Positions 1 through 5,008 of a stretch of 5,008 nt of DNA are shown piece after piece; within the stretch, counting starts at the first letter, position 1; each line of letters begins with the position of its first letter. The stretch covers positions 1 to 5,008 of the forward strand of contig CAZHRR010000159.1 of the NCBI GenBank assembly GCA_964534955.1. The letters are read 5' to 3'. The notes under the pieces were generated by a model. It was given only the letters and a program-made list of their open reading frames with translations, was not told the origin of the DNA and made no database searches. This DNA comes from UBA2128 sp964534955. Its GTDB lineage: Bacteria > Fidelibacterota > Marinisomatia > Marinisomatales > UBA2128. Made by a program: the position numbers and the translations under genes.

Positions 1-1
1 C

Positions 2-295
2 TACGGTGGGGATTTGCCAGCATTACTGAAAGATAAGACTCAAACACTCAGAGAAGGACTTCTTTCAGTAAACGGGATCGGTCCTGAAACCGCGGACAGC
101 ATCCTCCTGTATGCAGCCGACCGTCCCATTTTTGTCATTGATGCCTATACCAAACGCATCCTTAGCCGCCATGCAATTTTAGATGGGCAGGCAGATTATG
201 AGGCGTTTCAGAAATTATTTATGGGCAATTTAAGAAAAAGCGCAAAAAATGCCGCCAAAATAATAATGATAAAAAAAAGGAGAAGATGTAGTTAG
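2..295 (+). CDS. Endonuclease III-like DNA glycosylase (HhH-GPD), 5'-partial and C-terminally truncated, probable pseudogene
   Basis: The frame is open from the window edge (bases 2-4), so the TTG at 14 is almost certainly internal and the true start lies outside. The visible part has the helix-hairpin-helix signature of the endonuclease III superfamily (SVNGIGPETADSILLYA, bases 65-115). The conserved Asp follows in FVIDAYTKRILSRH (Asp codon 140-142). These proteins remove damaged bases from DNA. The position of the endonuclease III catalytic lysine (G-x-G-x-K-T) is Glu here (codon 86-88), as in monofunctional or MagIII-like relatives that lack AP-lyase chemistry. Similarity ends near base 226. 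Family members usually continue with an N-E-Y-H-A-type helix and often a cysteine-rich [4Fe-4S] loop. Here there is only a Lys/Arg-rich tail from A-rich DNA, then TAG at 293. I infer a deletion or rearrangement, so this is probably a relic. A sequencing frameshift is less likely because no other frame restores the family pattern. Family call is firm; functional state is not. Confidence 0.72.
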   Translation, partial: YGGDLPALLKDKTQTLREGLLSVNGIGPETADSILLYAADRPIFVIDAYTKRILSRHAILDGQADYEAFQKLFMGNLRKSAKNAAKIIMIKKRRRCS

Positions 296-310
296 CAAAG
301 CTTGAAGATT

Positions 311-337
311 TATAATAGTATTAAACCTATTTAATAC
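311..337 (+). promoter_or_regulatory. Putative operon promoter -10 box with overlapping palindromic operator
   Basis: A perfect TATAAT lies at 311-316, upstream of the oxidoreductase operon. No convincing -35 box sits 16-18 bases upstream (the region around 287-294 is poor), and there is no TGn extension, so the promoter may need an activator. Directly after it is a perfect inverted repeat: GTATTAAA (318-325), loop CCTA (326-329), TTTAATAC (330-337). It would cover the transcription start predicted around 322-324, a common place for a repressor. Its core also loosely resembles the 5-4-5 layout of CRP/FNR-family sites (TTGAT-N4-ATCAA), but the bases differ. As RNA the stem is AT-only except at its closing pair, and no T-run follows, so a terminator is unlikely. 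Confidence 0.35.
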
Positions 338-360
338 CTTTGTGTCTTCGAGTCTTTGTG
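337..360 (+). repeat. Three imperfect 8-base tandem units in the leader of the Fe-S/NrfD gene
   Basis: Three adjacent 8-mers read CCTTTGTG (337-344), TCTTCGAG (345-352) and TCTTTGTG (353-360). Units 1 and 3 share seven of eight bases; the middle unit is more diverged. They end 10 bases before the ATG at 371, where a Shine-Dalgarno sequence would normally sit, and none is present. They could be a fragment of a dispersed intergenic repeat or a low-complexity leader. No function can be read from them. Confidence 0.45.
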
Positions 361-370
361 GCATTAAAAT

Positions 371-1957
371 ATGAATTACGGCTTCATCATAGATAACCGA
401 AAGTGTATTGGCTGCCATGCCTGTACGGTGGCTTGTAAGTCAGAGCATGATGTGCCCATTGGGGTCAATCGAACTTGGGTGAAATACGTTGAGAAGGGCA
501 GGTTTCCAGACAGTCGCCGTTTCTTTTCTGTATTGCGCTGCAATCACTGTGAGAATGCTCCATGTGTTGATATTTGTCCTACTATTGCTCTACACTACAG
601 AGAAAATGGAATTGTCGATTTTGATTCTCAGCGGTGCATTGCCTGTAAGTCGTGCATGCAGGCGTGCCCATATGATGCCCTCTATATTGATCCGGATACC
701 AAAACAGCAGCTAAATGCAACTTCTGCGCTCACAGAATTGAGCTGAACCTCGAGCCGGCATGTGTGATTGTTTGTCCCGAGGAAGCGATAATCTCTGGTG
801 ATCTGGATGTCCCTGAATCGGCTATTTCCACATTGATTTCTAGTGAAGCGGTGACAGTACGTAAACCAGAAAAGAGAACCAACCCCAATGTCTTTTATAT
901 TGATGGAGATAGAGATTCCTTGACACCGTCTATCACCGAGAAAAGCGATCAGTACCTGTGGAGTGAGCAGACAGAGGGCGTTGGACATTTTGCTGGAAGT
1001 AGCAGTGGGAGTTCGGGAGGTGATAATGATCTTCTGGTACAAGTAGCGTCAGAGTCAGATTCTGGTATTGGTACCCGTCAACAAGAGATAGTAGATGCTC
1101 TTCAGTCTGATGAACCCCGCCGTGTTTATGACAGTCCTGATAAAGGTATATTGTGGGGCTGGGAGGTAGCAGGATACATCTGGACCAAAGCCATTTCTGC
1201 TGGACTGTTCATGGTTTTATTACTTGGGCAAATGCTTGGATGGCTATCTCCTTCACAACAGCTTATACGAGGATCACTCTGGATTACTATGGTATTTCTT
1301 GCTGCTACGCTTGTATTACTAGTGAAAGATCTTGATCAGCACAGTCGCATGCTGTATGTATTGCTGAGACCCAACTGGAAGTCATGGCTGGTCAAAGGAG
1401 CTTACATCTTGATGGGATTCGGAGTGGTCGTGAGTTTGTTACTAATCGACTCATATCTGTTAATAGGGGTTAATAATATACCAATTAGATTGCTTGGTGT
1501 GGCTCTGGCTCTCATGACAGCTGTTTACACCGCATTTCTTCTGGCACAGGCCAAAGGTCGTGATTTCTGGCAGTCACCTTTAGCCCCGTTTCAGATGACA
1601 GTTCATACACTGTTAGCTGGCACAGCAGTGTTGGGAATTCTAATAGGGCAGTTGGTACCGTCGTTTAATACGGCACTGGCTGTTCTGCTTGTTCTTAATC
1701 TGTTTTTCTTCACGATAGAACTAGGCACTCCGCATGCGACTGATGATGCCCATTCTACATCGGAAATGATTTCGAGAGGCTACTATCGACGACTGTTCTG
1801 GACGTCTATATTGTTTGGAAGAGTAGTTCCCATGATTCTGATTCTACTCATGCCGGGAATTGTTCCTTTCTGGCTCCTCTCCGCAGCGATACTCTTAGGG
1901 ATATTTACTACAGAATATATTTGGGTTCGGGCACCACAGTTGATAAGGCTTAGTTAG
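371..1957 (+). CDS. Fused four-cluster Fe-S electron-transfer subunit and NrfD-type quinone-reactive membrane anchor of a molybdoenzyme complex
   Basis: This 528-residue protein joins two normally separate CISM subunits. Residues 1-140 are a DmsB/PsrB/SoeB-like ferredoxin domain with all sixteen cluster cysteines: C12-C15-C18-C22, C57-C60-C65-C69, C89-C92-C95-C99 and C116-C119-C131-C135. They should hold four [4Fe-4S] clusters. A Gly/Ser- and acid-rich linker (about 180-256, with SSSGSSGG at 210-217) leads to an NrfD/PsrC/SoeC-like domain with about eight membrane helices, roughly 266-290, 300-318, 342-364, 372-392, 408-428, 433-451, 478-495 and 498-518. The motif QAKGRDFWQSPLAPFQ (393-408) is typical of this fused family. 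No heme-binding pattern is evident. Loops rich in Lys/Arg (319-342, 393-397, 469-474, C-terminus) lie on the same side as the Fe-S domain, which suggests that side is cytoplasmic. It would carry electrons between the catalytic subunit encoded 8 bases downstream and the quinone pool. The ATG at 371 fits the usual family start just before C12, although it lacks a clear ribosome-binding site. SoeBC-, PsrBC- or DmsBC-like roles cannot be separated from sequence. Confidence 0.9.
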   Translation: MNYGFIIDNRKCIGCHACTVACKSEHDVPIGVNRTWVKYVEKGRFPDSRRFFSVLRCNHCENAPCVDICPTIALHYRENGIVDFDSQRCIACKSCMQACPYDALYIDPDTKTAAKCNFCAHRIELNLEPACVIVCPEEAIISGDLDVPESAISTLISSEAVTVRKPEKRTNPNVFYIDGDRDSLTPSITEKSDQYLWSEQTEGVGHFAGSSSGSSGGDNDLLVQVASESDSGIGTRQQEIVDALQSDEPRRVYDSPDKGILWGWEVAGYIWTKAISAGLFMVLLLGQMLGWLSPSQQLIRGSLWITMVFLAATLVLLVKDLDQHSRMLYVLLRPNWKSWLVKGAYILMGFGVVVSLLLIDSYLLIGVNNIPIRLLGVALALMTAVYTAFLLAQAKGRDFWQSPLAPFQMTVHTLLAGTAVLGILIGQLVPSFNTALAVLLVLNLFFFTIELGTPHATDDAHSTSEMISRGYYRRLFWTSILFGRVVPMILILLMPGIVPFWLLSAAILLGIFTTEYIWVRAPQLIRLS

Positions 1958-1960
1958 GGG
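1956..1960 (+). promoter_or_regulatory. Ribosome-binding site overlapping the upstream stop codon
   Basis: AGGGG at 1956-1960 overlaps the TAG stop (1955-1957) of the Fe-S/NrfD gene and lies five bases before the ATG at 1966. This supports that start. It also suggests translational coupling, so that ribosomes finishing the first subunit begin the catalytic subunit. Confidence 0.5.
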
Positions 1961-1965
1961 AACAG

Positions 1966-4803
1966 ATGGGGCAGTTATTACGAAAATCGTTAATTGAGAA
2001 AGCTTGTGAATCACTGGGCTTGATTAAAGTAATTGAACCATCAGGTGAGCGGCTAAAACCGCAGCACAATCTCACTAAGTTTCCACCCCGTGAAAAGTGG
2101 GATGACTGGGAGGAGTATGATGCTCAGTCGTGGCCGCGTCACAGGAAGCAGCGTTATTCTATTGTACCTACTACCTGCTTTAACTGTGAAGCAGCTTGCG
2201 GACTCCTGGCGTATGTGGATAAGGAAACCGGTCGTGTGCGGAAATTTGAGGGCAATCCCTTTCATCCTGCCAGTCGAGGCAGGAACTGCGCCAAAGGTCC
2301 TGCTACCATCAATCAGATTAATGATACGGAGCGCATTCTCTATCCCTTGAAGCGGAAAGGGGAGCGCGGCTCTGGCAGATGGGAACGAATCTCCTGGGAT
2401 CAGGCAATGGATGAAATTTCGGAAAAAATCGCTGTATCTATTCGCAAACGAAAAGATGGTGTGATGTATCATGTGGGACGTCCTGGACATGAAGGATACA
2501 CTGAACGGGTTTTAAAGGCATGGGGTGTAGATGGACACAACTCCCACACGAACATTTGTTCTGCAGGTGCCCGAACTGGTTATGCTTTGTGGCATAAATA
2601 CGATCGTCCCTCGCCCGATCATGCAAACGCCAAAGTGATTGTCCTTGCCAGTTCACATCTGGAAACGGGGCATTACTTTAATCCTCACGCCCAGCGGATA
2701 ATGGAAGGGATGATGAAGGGAGCCAAACTCATCGTTATTGATCCCAGGCTTTCCAATACAGCTTCCATGGCTGATTATTGGCTGCCCACATATCCCGGTT
2801 CTGAAGCGGCGGTGTTTCTTGCCATTGCCAAGATCATCCTGGATGAAGGTCTTTATGATCGCAGCTATATGGAGACTTGGGTGAACTGGAATGAGTATCT
2901 GAAGGCGAGACATCCGAATTCCCCAGTAGAGTTTGAGGTATTCATCGAAAAGATACGGGAGGAATATGCGGAGTTTACCCCGGAATTTTCTGCTAATGAA
3001 TCAGGTATTTCTGCTGATCAGATCGTGGAAACAGCCTATTTGATTGCCTCGGCCGGCAGTGCTCTCTCAACTCATGTATGGCGGGGAGCTTCTATTGGAA
3101 ACCTCGGAGGTTGGCAAGTAGCCCGAACGCTCCATTTCCTGAATGTACTCACTGGCTCTGTCGGTACACCGGGTGGGACATCACCCAGTGGTTGGAATAA
3201 ATTCCATCCTACTTTTTTCGACAGTCCCCCGGGTCCTGATGCCTGGAACGAACTAAACTGGCCACCTGAATACACGCTCAGCCATTATGAGATGAGCCAG
3301 ATCCTGCCCCATCTTTTGAAGGATGGCAGAGGTGTACTGGATGTCTATTTTACCAGGGTCTTCAATCCCGTCTGGACATATCCCGACGGTTTCACTTGGA
3401 TTGAGATGCTTTCAGATGAAGAGAAAGTGGGATGTCATGTCGCGCTGACTCCGACTTGGAATGAGACAGCCTTCTTCGCTGATTACGTGCTCCCCATGGG
3501 TCACGCATCTGAGCGGCACGATATTAATTCGTATGAAACTCACGCCGGTGTCTGGATTGCTTTCCGCCAGCCGGTGCTGCGCGAAGTTGCTCGACGGGAG
3601 GGCAGGAAGGTACAATTTACATACGAAGTAAATCCTGGAGAGGTGTGGGAAGAAGATGAGTTTTGGATCGAGCTCTCTTGGCGAATTGATCCAGACGGAT
3701 CATTAGGTATCCGAGAACACTTTATCAGTCCCTATCGTTCGGGAGAGAAAATTACTGTTGACGAGTATTATCAGTACATCTTTGAGCATACTGAAGGCTT
3801 ACCGGAAAAGGCAAGAGAGGAAGGACTTACTCCGCTGGAGTACATGCGGAAATATGGAGCTTTCGAAGTTAAGTCCAATGTCTATGAGGTAAATAAGAGC
3901 CCACTCCTTGATGACGCTTTAGATGGCAGTGAAGTAAAACCAAGTGGTTCAATTATTAAAGATGGAGAAACGATAGGCGTACATTCGGAAAGTAATGACT
4001 ATACAGGTTTTCCCACTCCTTCACGAAGGCAGGAATTCTACTCACAGACAATAGATGATTTTGGTTATCCTGAGTTTGCTGTCCCGAGCTACATCAAATC
4101 CCATGTTCATCCGGATAACCTCGATAAGGATAAAAACGAGTGTGTTCTGCTTCCCAACTTTAGATTGCCTACTCATATCCATTCCCGCTCAGCAAATGCC
4201 AAATGGTTGACAGAAATTGCTCACCGAAATCCTATCTGGATACATACATCTGATGCTCAGAGACTTGGGGTAAACACGGGAGACTTACTGAAAGTTGAGA
4301 CCGAAATTGGCTGGTTTGTGGACAAGGTCTGGGTGACTGAATCCATAAAACCGGGAGTGGTGGCTTGTTCACATCACATTGGACGCTGGCGGCGGGAGCA
4401 GGATGCCGGAAACAGGTTAATGACGAATACAGTGGATATCAGGAATTTGGGTGACGGCAAGTGGAAGATGAAAACGCTATCCGGCGTGGAAGCGTGGTCA
4501 TCTGATGATCCTGACACGAAGCGTGTATGGTGGCGGGATGGAGGAGTCCATCAGAATATCACCCATGCAGTAAATCCTGATCCTATTTCCGGCGCCCATT
4601 GCTGGCTGCAGAAAGTGCGTATCTCAAAACCTGGTACCGATGAGAAATATGGCGATATTTTTGTTGATACGAACAAGTCGTTTGAGCACTTCAAGAAATG
4701 GAATCAATGGGCAAAAGAACGAGAGACTCATCCGGATGGACTACGGCGGCCGTTATGGATGGGGAGACCGTTGAGTCCACAGAAGGATCAGTTTTACCTT
4801 TAA
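1966..4803 (+). CDS. Molybdopterin (bis-MGD) oxidoreductase catalytic subunit, cytoplasmic CISM type, substrate unknown
   Basis: This 945-residue protein is the catalytic subunit of the complex. After a basic, charged N-terminal extension comes the N-terminal [4Fe-4S] site: C71-x2-C74-x3-C78-x29-C108, with Lys110 in the C-x-K-G context known from DMSO-reductase-family enzymes. The pterin-binding catalytic region spans about 125-545. HTNICSAGAR places Cys198 at the expected metal-ligand position, and DYVLPMG (507-513) is a conserved block. GFPTPSRRQEFYS (681-693) precedes the C-terminal dinucleotide-binding domain (about 725-895). The N-terminus has no twin-arginine motif or hydrophobic signal, so the protein should stay in the cytoplasm, unlike PsrA, PhsA, TtrA or DmsA. 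It should pass electrons to the fused Fe-S/NrfD partner encoded just upstream. SoeA-like sulfite dehydrogenase is the closest functional analogy in layout. Formate dehydrogenase, an automatic label I recall for such proteins, is possible but not shown: there is no selenocysteine-type UGA within the frame. The active metal may be Mo or W. No maturation chaperone or cofactor gene is visible. Family is certain, substrate is not. Confidence 0.93.
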   Translation: MGQLLRKSLIEKACESLGLIKVIEPSGERLKPQHNLTKFPPREKWDDWEEYDAQSWPRHRKQRYSIVPTTCFNCEAACGLLAYVDKETGRVRKFEGNPFHPASRGRNCAKGPATINQINDTERILYPLKRKGERGSGRWERISWDQAMDEISEKIAVSIRKRKDGVMYHVGRPGHEGYTERVLKAWGVDGHNSHTNICSAGARTGYALWHKYDRPSPDHANAKVIVLASSHLETGHYFNPHAQRIMEGMMKGAKLIVIDPRLSNTASMADYWLPTYPGSEAAVFLAIAKIILDEGLYDRSYMETWVNWNEYLKARHPNSPVEFEVFIEKIREEYAEFTPEFSANESGISADQIVETAYLIASAGSALSTHVWRGASIGNLGGWQVARTLHFLNVLTGSVGTPGGTSPSGWNKFHPTFFDSPPGPDAWNELNWPPEYTLSHYEMSQILPHLLKDGRGVLDVYFTRVFNPVWTYPDGFTWIEMLSDEEKVGCHVALTPTWNETAFFADYVLPMGHASERHDINSYETHAGVWIAFRQPVLREVARREGRKVQFTYEVNPGEVWEEDEFWIELSWRIDPDGSLGIREHFISPYRSGEKITVDEYYQYIFEHTEGLPEKAREEGLTPLEYMRKYGAFEVKSNVYEVNKSPLLDDALDGSEVKPSGSIIKDGETIGVHSESNDYTGFPTPSRRQEFYSQTIDDFGYPEFAVPSYIKSHVHPDNLDKDKNECVLLPNFRLPTHIHSRSANAKWLTEIAHRNPIWIHTSDAQRLGVNTGDLLKVETEIGWFVDKVWVTESIKPGVVACSHHIGRWRREQDAGNRLMTNTVDIRNLGDGKWKMKTLSGVEAWSSDDPDTKRVWWRDGGVHQNITHAVNPDPISGAHCWLQKVRISKPGTDEKYGDIFVDTNKSFEHFKKWNQWAKERETHPDGLRRPLWMGRPLSPQKDQFYL

Positions 4804-4882
4804 CCGGATTAATTCACCAGTTTTCCCGGTTGCCTGCCAGCCCTCATTCGGGAGGCTGGACCCTCACGGAGTGGGGCAGGTG
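4802..4882 (+). terminator. Clustered inverted repeats after the operon, possible transcript-end structure
   Basis: Directly at the stop codon, AACCGG (4802-4807) can pair with CCGGTT (4826-4831). Next comes a compact set of stems. CCAGCC plus TC (4837-4845, one bulged C) pairs with GAGGCTGG (4852-4859, less its first G). CCC(T)CAC (4861-4867) pairs with GTGGGG (4871-4876). CCTG (4833-4836) pairs with CAGG (4877-4880), closing both arms into a three-way junction. The placement fits a 3'-end structure. No U-run follows on either strand, so it is not a classical intrinsic terminator; RNA protection or Rho-dependent termination is equally possible. Confidence 0.35.
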
Positions 4883-4891
4883 ACGCTGAAT

Positions 4892-4919
4892 TTGACATCG
4901 GTCGCGCATAGCATATATT
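4892..4919 (+). promoter_or_regulatory. Sigma70-like promoter
   Basis: A perfect -35 box TTGACA (4892-4897) and a five-of-six -10 box TATATT (4914-4919) are separated by 16 bases, within the normal range. Transcription would start near 4925-4928, about 27 bases before the ATG at 4953. It is the best promoter in the window and marks a transcription unit separate from the oxidoreductase operon. Confidence 0.5.
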
Positions 4920-4921
4920 GA

Positions 4922-5008
4922 CTACCTGGAACTAAGTACTTCTCGCCAAGAAATGTCGTCCTCACTTTCTACCAAAACATCCAAAGGACTGCAAACTCCA
5001 GCGGTACC
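4922..5008 (-). CDS. Alternative: C-terminal tail of an unidentified minus-strand gene
   Basis: Read on the minus strand from the window edge, 28 codons are open before TAG (4924-4922). The translation, ending in SEDDISWREVLSSR, has an ordinary soluble-protein composition. If real, the gene would converge on the oxidoreductase operon, and the inverted repeats at 4802-4882 would lie between the two 3' ends. It cannot coexist easily with the promoter and plus-strand start listed nearby. No family is recognised. Confidence 0.2.
   Translation of the reverse strand, partial: GTAGVCSPLDVLVESEDDISWREVLSSR
4953..5008 (+). CDS. Possible start of an unidentified gene, 3'-partial
   Basis: An ATG at 4953 opens a frame with no stop before the window ends, giving 18 residues rich in Ser and Thr (MSSSLSTKTSKGLQTPAV). 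It lies at a suitable distance behind the sigma70-like promoter at 4892-4919, and the frame is open back to a TGA at 4893. There is no clear Shine-Dalgarno sequence; only AAGAA abuts the ATG. The fragment is too short to identify and could be chance. A minus-strand frame ending at 4922 competes for the same DNA. Confidence 0.28.
   Translation, partial: MSSSLSTKTSKGLQTPAV

Noticed and set aside
230..418. Minus-strand 62-codon frame spanning the spacer upstream of the operon
   Set aside because: It is antisense to the promoter-like region and the Fe-S start. Its translation is Phe/Tyr-rich, as expected from reverse reading of A-rich DNA.
590..1042. Minus-strand open frame of 150 codons inside the Fe-S/NrfD gene
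   Set aside because: It lies fully opposite a strongly supported gene with conserved cysteine motifs, and its translation resembles no family.
2053..2490. Minus-strand open frame of 145 codons inside the catalytic subunit gene
   Set aside because: It is antisense to the conserved Fe-S site region and has no recognisable domain or ribosome-binding site.
4698..4883. Plus-strand 61-codon frame overlapping the end of the catalytic subunit and the spacer
   Set aside because: Most of it is an out-of-frame reading of the catalytic subunit's C-terminus, with low-complexity translation and no start signal.
4918..4923. Second TTGACT -35-like box
   Set aside because: No -10-like sequence lies 15-19 bases downstream (the region around 4940-4947 is TCTCGCC-like).
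4934..4941. AAGTACTT palindrome
   Set aside because: It is only 8 bases long, with no second copy or flanking symmetry, and is expected by chance.
1..5008. CRISPR array, tRNA, rRNA, insertion sequence or selenocysteine insertion
   Set aside because: No regularly spaced identical repeats, tRNA-like cloverleaf, rRNA motifs or transposase frames were seen, and the catalytic frame contains no internal TGA.

Overview
The window is a short bacterial stretch dominated by a two-gene, plus-strand operon for a membrane-bound molybdenum/tungsten bis-pterin oxidoreductase of the complex iron-sulfur molybdoenzyme (CISM) superfamily. Two short, incompletely seen regions flank it. Compact spacing, Shine-Dalgarno and sigma70-like signals, and the protein families point to a bacterium, probably Gram-negative and environmental or uncultured. 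Base composition is moderate. Nothing here fixes the phylum, and I do not assign one.

Layout. Bases 2-295 hold the C-terminal part of an endonuclease III-like (HhH-GPD) DNA glycosylase. It is cut at its 5' end by the window edge, and its 3' end is lost in A-rich sequence, so it is probably decayed. Bases 296-370 are an AT-rich spacer with a consensus -10 box, a perfect 8-bp inverted repeat with a 4-base loop, and three imperfect 8-base repeats running up to the next gene. Bases 371-1957 encode a 528-residue fusion of a four-cluster ferredoxin-like electron-transfer subunit (DmsB/PsrB/SoeB type) with an NrfD/PsrC/SoeC-type membrane anchor. Eight bases later, 1966-4803 encode the 945-residue catalytic subunit, with one N-terminal [4Fe-4S] site and a probable cysteine ligand to the metal. 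Bases 4804-4890 hold clustered inverted repeats. Bases 4892-4919 are a good sigma70-like promoter, and a plus-strand reading frame of unknown function may start at 4953 and run off the end. A minus-strand gene tail overlapping this region is a competing possibility.

How the genes work together. The catalytic subunit would oxidise or reduce a small substrate at the metal centre and pass electrons through its own cluster to the four clusters of the fused subunit. The NrfD-like membrane part would exchange them with the quinone pool. The catalytic subunit has no twin-arginine signal, and the loop charges of the membrane part put the Fe-S domain in the cytoplasm, so the complex probably faces the cytoplasm, as SoeABC sulfite dehydrogenase does. 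The substrate cannot be assigned from sequence. Sulfite, polysulfide or another sulfur compound, formate, and arsenic oxyanions are all open.
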